From Paragorgia papillata (taxonomy: Eukaryota > Cnidaria > Anthozoa > Scleralcyonacea > Coralliidae), in the NCBI GenBank assembly GCA_035771165.1, contig JAWNZC010000324.1, forward strand, positions 668,501-732,500: DNA of 64,000 nucleotides, read 5' to 3'. The notes below the pieces were generated by a model. That model saw nothing but the letters and a program-made list of their open reading frames with translations. It searched no databases and had not been told where the DNA came from. Numbering within the stretch: the first letter of the stretch is position 1; every line of letters starts with the position of its first letter. Shown here piece by piece: positions 1 through 11,139 of the stretch. Position numbers and translations under genes: made by a program.

Positions 1-1
1 C

Positions 2-868
2 AGAATAAACCTTAAAGACTCGTCGTCAGGCTTCAAAGTGTTAAAAGATACAAATCGGCAAATATCAGCAATCGATAGGGCCAACTACATATTTAAACAA
101 ATGTCACATATGAACCTATTTAGAGCTCACCTTGGGGCACTGATTGAACATGAACGCCAAAGTATGATACTCGCATGGGAAAATTTATGCCGCGAACGCC
201 AAGAAATACATCGAATCCATCGCTGGATGACTCAACGTTTTCTGCATAGTAGCGCAGAATTGTTAGCCCCATCACCAGGGTATGCCGTTATTCCCCATGG
301 TGACGCGTATTCAATGGCTCGTTGCTTAAACATTACGGCTTACACTATCTCTTGGAACCGGAGCTATAACGGCACATGTTACTCCAATTTTCCGGTTGTT
401 ACCTACTCTCCCCATCTCTTAAGATTTCTCCAGATTACCGACCGACGTCTTCAATCTCGCAGCATTCCGATTCCTTGTGGCCAGATACCCGATAGCACTT
501 ATTTAGAAGATATTCATGGTTCCCTTTGGCTAATAGACCATAACGGAACTATTACTCCACACAATTATTCACAAATTTATATCCCTTCTTTTTCTACAGC
601 CATTTTGCAATTGCGCGGCATCAATTCGCATCTCTTACGACACGTTTCCGAGCCTTTAAGCGAGTTCCCATTATTAGATGTCTTAGCACGCAGCCAAGAT
701 ACTATCCAACAATTAAACGATATTCGAGATAGCGACACTGATAATATTGCACATGGGATAGGTAGTATTATTGGGATAAACTTGTCCGGCCTTATAGTAC
801 TGGGCGGGAAGCCACATAATACGCGCAATAGGAAACGCAATGCACGAAGGCTTAAATGGCGTAGGTGA
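2..868 (+). CDS. Env-like ectodomain of an LTR retroelement, 5' truncated by the window edge
   Basis: The frame is open from the first base of the window, so the true start lies to the left; no start within the window is trusted. About 289 residues are visible. They contain several N-glycosylation sequons (NIT, NRS, NGT and NGT, NYS, NLS) and scattered cysteines, as in a secreted or luminal ectodomain. A second frame that overlaps by 29 nt (840-1250) supplies a membrane anchor, and a polypurine tract and LTR follow. This order (glycoprotein-like ORF, anchor, polypurine tract, LTR) is that of an env gene in a BEL/Pao- or Gypsy-type retroelement, and the call rests on this context. I recognise no family by sequence. 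No gag or pol is in the window. It could instead be a host glycoprotein fragment, but the adjoining LTR argues against that. Confidence 0.5.
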   Translation, partial: RINLKDSSSGFKVLKDTNRQISAIDRANYIFKQMSHMNLFRAHLGALIEHERQSMILAWENLCRERQEIHRIHRWMTQRFLHSSAELLAPSPGYAVIPHGDAYSMARCLNITAYTISWNRSYNGTCYSNFPVVTYSPHLLRFLQITDRRLQSRSIPIPCGQIPDSTYLEDIHGSLWLIDHNGTITPHNYSQIYIPSFSTAILQLRGINSHLLRHVSEPLSEFPLLDVLARSQDTIQQLNDIRDSDTDNIAHGIGSIIGINLSGLIVLGGKPHNTRNRKRNARRLKWRR

Positions 869-1250
869 TCTTGATCAAAAAGTTGTCTCTAGCTTTGGCA
901 AAGCGACCGGTACCATCATAAAATCATCCGGTGACGCGTTTGAGCATGCATCGAAAGGCGCGGGTTCCTTTTTCCACGATGTTCTTGGAGGTCTAAGTGC
1001 ATGTTCTTTGCTTTGGGGTGCACTATTATTACTTGTACTCTTTTACATTTACAACTACGTACGCTACAACAAAACTTGCTTCAAATCTAAATCTAAAACC
1101 GACGTACCTGACGGCCAACGTTCACATGATGAACTGCAACAATCTACATTTTCTCTTGACGAACCAGACTGTTGTGTCGACTGTGGTTTACCCCGCTGTC
1201 CTTCACAATCATCTCTCCCAAACTCCTCTATCAGGCAAACTTCAGTTTAG
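840..1250 (+). CDS. Membrane-anchor ORF downstream of the env-like ORF
   Basis: This 136-aa ORF overlaps the end of the previous one in another frame. It opens with a glycine/serine/alanine-rich amphipathic stretch (about residues 5-45). A hydrophobic segment of about 20 residues follows (about 52-74, SACSLLWGALLLLVLFYIY), then basic residues and a cytosolic tail with cysteine pairs (CCVDCGLPRC). A Gly/Ala-rich pre-membrane region followed by one transmembrane helix and a short tail is the layout of the C-terminal end of a viral-type fusion glycoprotein. Whether the two frames are joined by a frameshift, by splicing, or are separated by a disabling indel cannot be decided from one copy. It ends about 290 bp before the polypurine tract. 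Confidence 0.45.
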   Translation: MHEGLNGVGDLDQKVVSSFGKATGTIIKSSGDAFEHASKGAGSFFHDVLGGLSACSLLWGALLLLVLFYIYNYVRYNKTCFKSKSKTDVPDGQRSHDELQQSTFSLDEPDCCVDCGLPRCPSQSSLPNSSIRQTSV

Positions 1251-1524
1251 GAAAACAAGCTCATTATAGCCCCTGTTTTCACCTGAATCTTCTATTTTGT
1301 AATGTCCTCAGCACGTTCATTAACCAAACGTGTCAATATTATCGCCCCTAGAGTCCACTTATAGCCATTGATCTAGTTTGACATTAGGCGAGTGTCCGTG
1401 ACAGCTACGTTAGTGCTATTTGTTTTAGGGATTATCTGTGTATTTAGTTAAGTAGGTAATTAGGATGTTTATCACCAAATTTTTTTTTTTTTCTAAGTTT
1501 TGTCAAGCCAGGAGGCTTGAATTT
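1251..1524. other. Untranslated region between env-like ORFs and polypurine tract
   Basis: This is noncoding and AT-rich, with an oligo-T run near 1481-1491. It fits the short 3' untranslated stretch between env and the polypurine tract of a retroelement. Confidence 0.4.
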
Positions 1525-1537
1525 AAGAAAGGGGGAA
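1525..1537 (+). promoter_or_regulatory. Polypurine tract (plus-strand primer) of the LTR element
   Basis: A purine run, AAGAAAGGGGGAA, ends immediately before TGTTATACAACA, a typical LTR start. In LTR retroelements this tract resists RNase H and primes plus-strand DNA synthesis. Its position directly upstream of a TG dinucleotide is the main support for the LTR call. Confidence 0.6.
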
Positions 1538-2365
1538 TGTTATACAACATACAGATATATTAAGTTATAGTTAAGCTTTCTAGCTGCTTCTGGCTATTCT
1601 ATTGCAGAGTGCCGCAATGCAAACAAGTAGCTGAAAATAACGAAAATTACGTAAATATTAATTAGTCTTCTTGTAGCTTTATCAATATATCAAAATGTCA
1701 CGACAGTCTGATTATATCTAGCATTGTTCTCATATAATTAGGTACATGCTTCTGTCATAAGTTTATTTACTAGCTTGTCAACAGTTTTCTTAAAAGCTTT
1801 TTCTATTATCCTGTCAGTATGATCTAGGGCAGGCACAAATTTGTTTATGTAAGCTAGGTGAATTTAGCATGATTTTAGGCCAAGAAGAAGCTTCGTAATG
1901 TTTACATAAATCAAACGACAACTTACGTAATGATTATTCAAAGTTGAACTGTCCCGTAAATACTCAATGAAACTGTAAAATATTATAAGTCTTCTACCTT
2001 ATGACATCCACTTTTTTATCATATCAATGTAGTCAAGAAATATATTAGTTTAATATAAGGAAAAACGTTTCAAACGTTTTGCCTCGGTACTTGAGATCGA
2101 TTAACGCCTTCATCCAATGCTGCAAAGTATTATGGTCTGATGCTCCTGATTGGTCAATTCCTACACACCTACAAGGCGTGGTTTTGTACACCAGAAAATT
2201 ATAAAAGGAGCCTCCCTTTTTGGAGTCGATCAGTTGTGAAAAGACCGATCGAAGAGTGGCCAGCCCAAAAAGCAGAGCAGAACATGTACAGCAAGAAACA
2301 GAAGAAGAAGAAGCAACTCAAGACATTGAACTGAAATGAACTTTAGTTTAAGTATTGAACTTTAT
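1538..2365 (+). repeat. 3' LTR of the env-bearing retroelement (right end approximate)
   Basis: It begins with TGTTATACAACA directly after the polypurine tract. A TATA-like box (ATAAAAGG) lies near 2201-2208 and is followed by a GAAGAAGAAG-rich transcribed region, as expected for U3 and R. The right boundary is uncertain: a LINE 3' end seems to start near 2365, and CA endings exist at about 2413 and 2424 too. The partner LTR lies outside the window, so length and target duplication cannot be measured. The short ORF at 2140-2334 is read here as an accidental frame in the transcribed part of the LTR. Confidence 0.45.
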
Positions 2366-3190
2366 CTTATTCTTTTTATTTTTTATTTAAAAACTTCGCC
2401 TCATGACATTACAAATATTTAACAAAAATTACAGTACAAACAATCAAAACAAATAACAGGCAGGGTATCCGCAACAGCATTGCCAATTACAGCGGACCCG
2501 GATAAAAATTCTAAATTCTTAATCAACAACACAAAATATTAAAAACAGAATATTAAAAATAAAAATCCAAATTAAAAGCAACAAGTTATTCTATGATCAA
2601 GACTACGAGCAGTATTGCATTTACTGCAGATAGTTTTAAAAGTTCTAGGATCGTCTACATTAAAACTAGTATTCAGGGCAGTAAAGTAATAATTTAAAAG
2701 AAAAGATTTAAAAACGCCCAAGCTGTCCATAGAAGAATTCAGTTTATCTGCTAGGATATTCCAAGTGCGAGTAACTCTTACAATGTAAGAGCGTTGGTAT
2801 GTCGTAGTTTTACATTTGGGTACATCATACTTTATAGTCTTAACATCCGCAGATGATCGCGTACGTCCGGTACTGCGTACATGAGGAACAATAGATGGAT
2901 CTAAGTTAATCAGACCATGTGTTAGTTAAAAAAGAAAAATACTAAGTCTAAAAATTCATGTCAGTAGAATATAGGTAGCAAACAGAGCTACTGAACGGTA
3001 GATTTAAGATATATCTCGTGGCGCTTCTCTGAATCATCTCAAGCTTTAACATTAGATCAATTGATTGAGGTGCCCAAACCTGTGTGGCGTAACCTATATG
3101 TGGACGAACCATTGAAAGGTACATTGATCTTCTTATTGATACACTCTTGATGCGATGCGTGTTCCTTTATATCCTGTGTTGTTACATTGT
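2366..3190 (-). pseudogene. CR1/L2-like LINE relic: C-terminal end of reverse transcriptase protein
   Basis: On the minus strand, 3120-3000 reads LSMVRPHIGYATQVWAPQS and then a segment with IQRSATRYILN. This is the usual LINE post-RT motif 'VRPxLEYAxxVWxP...IQRRATR'. Further downstream (about 2890-2600) come a TRSSAD segment, VPKCKTTTYQRSYIVR and TRTWNILADKLN, the terminal 'R...F..R....WN.LP..' block. No uninterrupted frame spans the region, and the endonuclease and RT core are absent, so this is a 5'-truncated dead copy. Its 3' end runs into T-rich sequence near 2365-2390, next to the LTR. Confidence 0.7.
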
Positions 3191-4977
3191 ACCGTCCGAA
3201 ATAAAGATCATATTGCTACCTCGTCGCTGCGTTGATATTTCGAGCAGAGCCCTTCATCGAAGTAAAATGTAAAAAAAAATATGCATAGCATACTGACAAT
3301 CATAATGCACTACTGTAGTAAGTTATACTCTGAGAGACAAAGAAAAAAATTTACAAAATAAATTAACAGAAAGTATGTTGGTTCGAACAAGGTCTAAAAA
3401 GGTAGCCAGACAGCCATTTCCTTCTTGCGTAGTACAGCAGAGATTGGCAGTAGAGACAGCAGAATAGTTGTTTCTTATTTAGTGCAGATCAAAGATATAG
3501 CAATGAAGATGTGACAAGAGGAATCATCGAGAATAGATGCAACCAATAACTGTGGGCTGAAAAAATGCTACTCCTAAAAAGACAGCATTTATCTTAAGAA
3601 ATCACGATGGTTTAAATTGGAGTTGATTTTGAAGTGAAGACCAATGAGAGAGAAGACGAGACATTTTAGATCCTGCACTAAATAGTAAAGACATCGAAGT
3701 CCATCTGCATCACTAAAACATAAAAAATATGGTGTTTAGTTTTGTTAGTTCTTGCTCTAGTCAAGCTGTTGTTAGTTAGTATAGTACTTTCAGCTTGGAG
3801 TTTGTAAAGTTTTGTTAGTTCTTGTTCTACAATATACAGGCGTAAATAGGCCACAGTGGCGTATCCAAGGGGTGTTCGCCCCCCCCCCCCCCCCAATGGT
3901 CTCCAAGACCGTTCTCGTGAAAAGTTTAAATCCGTGGAGAAACTTGTTAGGGGGGGGGGGATAGTTGTTTTAAGTCCAAGTGAGTAGATAGTGATGTGCT
4001 ATATATATATATTGCAGGCATGCGTATACTATAAATTACAATACTAAGGGTCGAATGCCTCCAACCTGTTTTTACATTTAAGACTTGTTTATAAATAAAT
4101 CTAAAGATATTCTGACGTGTATCATTCTATGTTCTGGTTTGATTTCAAGAAAATTATGTAATTTATGGCTTTCAGATTACTCTTAAATACTTGCCTCAAA
4201 ATGCAGGAAATAGTGTTTCCGAGACCCTAGAAATCCAAAATTTTCCGGGGGTCATGTCCCGGACACCCCTATAAGACCGAGGTTCTCGCCCCCCCCCAAA
4301 CCCAAGACCCATTCTGGTTTGGTTAATTTCCATACGTCAAGTGGACACATCTTCGAAAATGGGTGCGTCACTCTGTCGTTGAGTGCTTACCTTTTAATTC
4401 AGAGATATAATTTTCACTGAATGCAACGTATAATGGTAAAAGCGTACACGATGCTGCCATCTTCTTTGCTACAGTGGACTTTGGACCTTCCTTTTACAAA
4501 CTATCTGAGTACAACAATAAAAGATACCAGTTTCAACCAATTATGATTTTAGTTTTTAAATCTAGTAATTAATAATCTACCGTAAAATTCCCCAAAGTAA
4601 CATCAAATTCTCGATACCTCCAATAATCTCCAAAAGTAGCGGCCCTCCCGAAAGTGATGACCAACCGAAAGTAACGTGTTACATCTAACCGATATAACTT
4701 TTATCTCATGAAAAAGATGCTTACAAACAGTGATGAACTGACATGATTCCTCTAGTCACAAACCCTAGCTGAAAGCTTCTAAAACCACGGTATATAAACA
4801 TGTGCATGCATGCATGTACATGTATGTAACGTAAGATATTTAATACCGAGTTCAAATTTGTGTTCTTCTATAACTAAACAGAAACAAACTTGGCAAGAGC
4901 ATGCATGTGTATATACTATACTCAGGGGTATTAAGACATATGGCTCCAGACAAAAAAATCAATATTTTTAATATCTT
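3191..4977. other. Spacer with homopolymer-G/C tracts, no gene recognised
   Basis: No coding region is convincing. The stretch holds poly-C and poly-G runs (about 3880-3894, 3951-3960 and 4290-4297). These accompany sequence such as AGTGGCGTATCCAAGGGG (3854-3871), which resembles the end of hAT-type MITEs (CAGTGGCG..). A matching opposite end was not found. The short frame at 3678-3896 is interrupted by the poly-C tract and is not taken as a gene. Confidence 0.4.
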
Positions 4978-5513
4978 CTAGAAATTTGAACCAAAGTCAG
5001 TAAAATTTGTCAAACATATTTATTACACAGTGGGTAGAAAATCTGTAGGTCACGTGACTGGCTGGTGGCCATATTGGATTTAAGTTGAGCATTCTTGCAT
5101 ACATGGTAAAACAGTAAAATTTACTATAAAAACAACGTAATATGATCCAGATGCCTAGTATCTAGTTTACCATGCTAACTAGAAAGTTTGTAAAAAATTA
5201 CGATAAATGCAACATTTTAGAAAAATCGTTTTTGCTATATTATCATTTCTTTCATATTTTTGTTTATATGTATTGATTCCTACTTTTCAACTTAGCATGG
5301 TAAACGTAATAATACTTTGGATGATTTGAGGTTGTTTTTATAGTAAATTTTACTGTTTTTCTCTGTATGCAAGAAAGCTCAAATTTAAATCAAATATGGC
5401 CGCCAACCAGTCACGTGACCTTGTTGTCAAGGAAATAAAACTGTAAATGAACTACCTTCTGTATATTAAATATGTTTGACAAGTTTTACTGACTTTGGTT
5501 TAAATCTCTGGAA
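4978..5513. repeat. Foldback (long imperfect palindrome), MITE-like
   Basis: The left arm (4981-5020, GAACCAAAGTCAGTAAAATT) is mirrored by the right arm (5465-5507, AGTTTTACTGACTTTGGTTT). Inner pairs match as well: GGTCACGTGACTGGC (5048-) with CAGTCACGTGACC (5409-), the ATATTGG/ATATGG blocks, and ACAGTAAAATTTACTATAAA (5112-) with its reverse complement (5335-). The whole can fold into a hairpin of about 535 bp. It has no ORF. It is probably a non-autonomous foldback transposon; superfamily unknown. Confidence 0.7.
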
Positions 5514-7049
5514 AATAGGAAATTTTAGTGTTCAAATAGAGAGCCAATTAAATATTATTTTATGTGCATATATATGAACTCGTTTTGAAGTAAAAATTAT
5601 TTTGAATTTCGTACATGAAAACGAGTTCATAAGGGCTAATTTATACGCAGCCACATAAAAGAATATTACTATGGCGGCATTTATGAATAAGTTCTATATA
5701 GGTTGTATAACGTCATAGTTTAAGATTGTCTCAATTAACATCTTACAACGACGCCAAAGTTCCTATTGCTAAAATTTTACAAATCAAAGAATCTTTATAA
5801 AAAATATCCCTATTATAGAACGTATGGTACACTTACGTAATTATGTAATAACCATTTAATTACAGATACGTCATTCGTAATAGGACTACTTGTATTCTGC
5901 AGAATAATTAATGCTGCATGAAATTTGAGAATAAGTGCGCATGCAAAGAATAAAAATATTGTATAGTACATAAACATTGAATGCGCAGCACTGAATTGCC
6001 AAGCGGTAATATGGCTACGCCTAGAGTTGAATAACAGTGACCAACGTTTTCCTAGTTTTCCTAGATGTATTACACGATGATATAGACACCATGCACACGC
6101 ACTGACGCAATATACGTTGATATGTATATGGGGGTATTTGTATGAGTACAATTACACAAGCTTAGACTACTCAGATAAGAAAGTGTTTCCTAACAAAAAT
6201 ATCAAATATACGTTGGGGGTGTGATTAAAATGCCTATAATCGAATACAACTGGTACGGATATACTGTAGATTTTATGCGAAATGAATAGTTGAATGCCAA
6301 AAATATTTTTCGCGTGTTTCCAAAATAATTGCATGCGTATATATGTATCGGGTATTTCTCACTAAAATATAGTAAAATACGCATAGTCGAAAACCATCCT
6401 TTGGCGATCCAGAAGGTAAAGAAACCGTAAGTATACTTAGTCCTCGTGAGTAGCAGACAAAGAGAAGAGAGGAATCATTGATCTAGTATATATTATCGAC
6501 TTGAATAAATATTAGTATTTTGAATTATATTAGTATTTTGTAAGCGGGTATTTAAGAAGACTATATATCCACTATAGTGTCCTTGGAAAATGTACGCATG
6601 GCTTTTTCAAAAATCAATAGTTCATGGTAATATAAGCCCGTCTTCGCTTCTTTTTTTTATTTAAACTTTGTGTTTACTCCAAGAGCAAAATCTGCTCATC
6701 TAGGGAGTTTACACAAAATTAAGTTAATATATTTACAGCTGAGTATAGACAAGGAGGAAAGTACAATATAGCAAGATGGGTAACCTTACAGTTTACCCAT
6801 CTTGCTGCATTGACATAAATTATACAAAACGATTTGACTGTGTTATATAAATTTGAACTGCTTTGAATATACAGACATTCTGTGAGAATAATAGACTAGA
6901 GTCACCAAACAAAAAAATCTGTAACTTAGTTTTGTCCGTATATAAGTTCGCCATTTATTATTCACAAACGAAACAGACGCATAAATATTTGATCGTTGAA
7001 TAACATAATTGGGACAAGTTAAGAAAAAATATGCAACTGTTTCTATAGA

Positions 7050-7165
7050 CGCTAAAACATAGACCACTGCATGGTCCAGAAGTTCTCCACGAACGCCTCT
7101 GTTTCTCGCGCCCCAACTTTCTTTGCAAACATGTAAGAAAGAGATCTTGCTCCCAAAATAATCAA
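7050..7165. repeat. Short dispersed cassette, copy 1 of 3
   Basis: The segment with AACATAGACCACTGCATG, CTCCACGAACGCCTCTGTTT and AAGAAAGAGATCTTGCTCCC is repeated at about 20713-20822 and 22608-22723. The 22.6-kb copy is the unit-2 counterpart. The 20.7-kb copy is extra and lies at the left edge of unit 2, next to a hairpin element. Function unknown. Confidence 0.6.
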
Positions 7166-7658
7166 TACTATCTATAGGCTGTATAACGTCATAGTTCAAA
7201 ATTGCCTTCAAGTAACATCTTACAACCGCGCCAAAGTTCTTATTGCTAAAATTTCAGTCCTAAAATTTCCTAAATCAAAGAATCTTTATAAAAAAAAAAT
7301 CCCTATTAGAACGTATTATACACTTATATGTAAAGACATCTGGCGCCATTTAATTACAGACACGTCATTCGTCCTGGGACTACTTGTATTCGGCATAATA
7401 ATAGTCTCAAACAGCTATAAAAAGAAGTGCTTTTTGTCATGTTATATAAACTGACACAGTCAGCAAGATCAGAAGGACCTGAAGTAAGCCAAGTAAGAAA
7501 TAATATACGTGGAAGGTGAGATTATAAAACTATTTTATATAGATACACAGTAAATTTTTAGAACTTGATAACTTGCAAAAAAGAATGGCTTTACGCTTCA
7601 CGCTTCACGAAAGCAGATTCGTTGAGAAACATATTCGTGTTCACCACAAGTTTAAAAT

Positions 7659-7812
7659 TAATAACTACTTAACCGAGAGTGAGGTCTTCACGGTAAACTA
7701 CCAAACCGAGGTCTTGCTGTACTGACCGAGCGATAGCGAGGTTAATACGTTCAAGACCAAGGTTTAATATTTTACCGTAAAGACCGAATGGTCGAGGTTA
7801 TTAAGTAGTTTA
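7659..7812. repeat. Hairpin element with TTAATAACTACTTAACC ends
   Basis: A palindrome of about 150 bp. The left end TTAATAACTACTTAACCGAG pairs with the right end CGAGGTTATTAAGTAGTTTA. Inner steps include GGTCTTCACGGTAAA paired with TTTACCGTAAAGACC. The apex is GACCGAGCGATAGCGAGG (7724-7741). Right of it lies TTTATTATATGGC, a sequence that also flanks related hairpins. Unit 2 lacks this hairpin at the matching place, so it is an insertion. See the finding on the hairpin family. Confidence 0.65.
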
Positions 7813-8094
7813 TTATATGGCACTTTTTATTTCAAAATCAATCTTGCATTGCTTGGTTTTCGCTTCCTATATAACTTCGTCAAAACACCAAACTAGCGTT
7901 ATTTTCTGCTGTTTCATTCTCGTCTGGATACTAGAATTTACTTTTATAATTGTTCACCGTCGTTTATTTCATTTATTTTCGTAGTTTTCGGCAATAAAAG
8001 TTTCTTATTTTGATTTTTTTGTTTGTTTCTAATCGTAGGGCATTAACAATATTCCTAATGCCCGCGGGCATTACGGACATTAATAATTAGTATA

Positions 8095-9174
8095 TACTAG
8101 AAATACATGAACGCAACAAGCCCTCGCCCGCTTTATATGCATTTTATAACCCCCCTCCCCCCCCCCCCCCCTCCCCTAATTTCTGTTTTTTGTTGTATTA
8201 ATGACACACACATCAGAAAACATCCCAGAAAATTAGTTAGCAAGGTTCATCTGTAGTCATGTATTGACACACCGAAAGAACATGCAAAGTCAATATTAAA
8301 AAAAAACACACAACGAAATGAACCAAATGACAAATTTTCATTCAAAAATATATATATAAACAGTGGCCAAGAAAAGACACAAGGCCAACGTCCTAGCGTT
8401 CAAAGACAACTCTAGACAAGATATTTAATATTTATATTAATTTTCATTTTCAAGATTTCTTCCGTTTTAACTCAGCTAAACTGGTAAATATGAATCTCCT
8501 ACCGTTAAACTTTCTTCTGCTTTTGTCACCACAAACACTGCCAATTCAGTCTACTCTTTTCGGATCGTTTTTCAAGCCATCATTCTCTTCATGATCTAAA
8601 AAGCCGTTTATTTCAAAATTTCTTCATCATTCCCTCTCGAGTTATATAGAATACACCAGAGCAAAATTCTTTACAGGCTTTGAACAGTTTCAGGACACAT
8701 CCTTCTTCTTTCAGTTACATTTCGGTCGGCATCGTTTTCGGTCTTTATCGTATTAATTTTTAGGCTTTTTTCAGTGGTTTTAAGTCGTATTTATTGTTAT
8801 CTTTTGCTCGCTGCCACATCTCTTCTGAGCCTTCTTTCTTTGGTCTTTTTCCATAGTAATATTAATGTACATTTTAGCTGAAACCATTTTTTCTGGCAAA
8901 GATTTCTTTCGTCATGATCGTTGAAAAACTATTTCGTAATCATAAATTATAATTTGCTGACGTAAATTTAAATAATTTGAACAATTTAACAGGTTAGTTA
9001 CCAGTACCCTGCTAATCGAACTGCACAAGTCGTGGATTTGATAACCTATATACAAACAGGTTTCAGAATTGCTTTCAGCTTTTCATTTTGCGTGTAAAGT
9101 GGACTCCACGCACGTCGAGATTAGCACCCCCACCGGGCTCCAGGCCTTTGGCCCTCCGCACGGGCTCGGGATAA
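8095..9174 (+). repeat. 1.1-kb dispersed repeat, copy 1
   Basis: This block begins ACTAGAAATACATGAACGC and ends near CGGGCTCGGGATAA. It is nearly repeated at 51744-52848 and occurs inverted and interrupted at 23218-24173. It contains a poly-C tract at 8152-8171 and a small GC-rich hairpin near the right end (GGGCTCCAGGCC, then GGGCTCGGG). No ORF is conserved among copies, so it is probably a non-autonomous element or MITE cluster. Confidence 0.7.
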
Positions 9175-9430
9175 AATTTCCCGTTGAAATAGTTTTTTAC
9201 ATTATTTACCAAAGCTGCATGATATCATAACACTGTAGCTCAAGCAAAGTCTAAATTTTAAACTATGTTTGCGTCTTCAAATTTTTTTCATCTACACGGT
9301 AAACGTAGAAATCGGCCAGGACTAAAAAATTGGATGTTTGGATTGCGTCAAAACATGTGCGTGCATGTTTCAAGAAAACTAAGTAAAACATTTATTGTTT
9401 ACAACTTTTCCTTGCCGGGAAATTTTGTAG

Positions 9431-9524
9431 GTAAGTCGTGACAATTGCATGGTTCATTGCCATACATGCAACTAGCCACAACTTTATAGCTTTGCTCTCT
9501 TAATTATTTCTATTATTCTTGCAG
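9431..9524 (+). other. Probable 5'-UTR intron of gene A
   Basis: A consensus donor (TTGTAG/GTAAGTC at 9431) and acceptor (TATTATTCTTGCAG/CA, ending at 9524) are 94 bp apart just upstream of the start codon. Both signals lie in the duplicated promoter region. In gene B the donor G is changed to A (ATAAGT at about 24675), so this intron could not use the same donor there. The model rests on splice signals only. Confidence 0.45.
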
Positions 9525-9574
9525 CAATCTCGTTTTTTGTGTGTGGTGCCAAACGACTGACTTATCTTTCGAAA

Positions 9575-10608
<1,034 letters not shown>

Positions 10609-10769
10609 TTGACGGTGTATTCCTCTCTTCTTTTATGACGATACATACGAATTTAAGTAGATACTAGTGTATGACCATGTAACAGCCTGTGTTGGAAAAG
10701 TTTGAGCTAATAGAGATAATTATGTTTGTCTGAAAAATGTGATATGAGAATTCACTCTTCTGTGCAACT

Positions 10770-10775
10770 AATAAA
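10770..10775 (+). terminator. Polyadenylation signal of gene A
   Basis: AATAAA lies 162 bp after the stop codon. The aligned position in gene B reads AACAAA (about 38117-38122), so gene B has lost this signal. Confidence 0.6.
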
Positions 10776-10889
10776 ATAGGGAAAAAACTTTGAAAAACTT
10801 CCTAACCTTTGTTTTAACTATTCTATTTCCCCTGACTGTTACAGGACTTTCGGGACTTTCCACGAGATGTCACGTGCTCAAAATTTTAA

Positions 10890-10954
10890 CCCTTTTAGAG
10901 GCAGAGCGACATTTATGTCGCTTCCTGGTACAGGCAAAGCGACATAAATGTCGC
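10890..10954. promoter_or_regulatory. piggyBac left inverted repeat and subterminal palindromes
   Basis: The terminal CCCTTTTAGAGGCAGA is followed by two 16-bp GCGACAT(T/A)(T/A)ATGTCGC palindromes 17 bp apart. Such subterminal repeats are commonly transposase binding sites; that role is inferred here. The right end carries only a weak similar word (ATGACATTTGC at 13090-13100). Confidence 0.6.
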
Positions 10955-11139
10955 TTCCGTTTTGCATAATTTGTAGAGCAAATTTATGCTGATTTATACC
11001 GTCTAAAGGCATTAGTATTAAGTTGTCAGCTATAAGCCCCTCATGTATTTGTCCGTGTAGGCCTGCAGGCTTTTAGATAACTGAATTAGCATAATTTTAA
11101 CCGAAAACACGTGGTGGAATTAGTTGGGATTTAAACAAA

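Noticed and set aside
3678..3896. 72-aa frame beginning MGGGGG
   Set aside because: It starts in a poly-C tract and has no further support.
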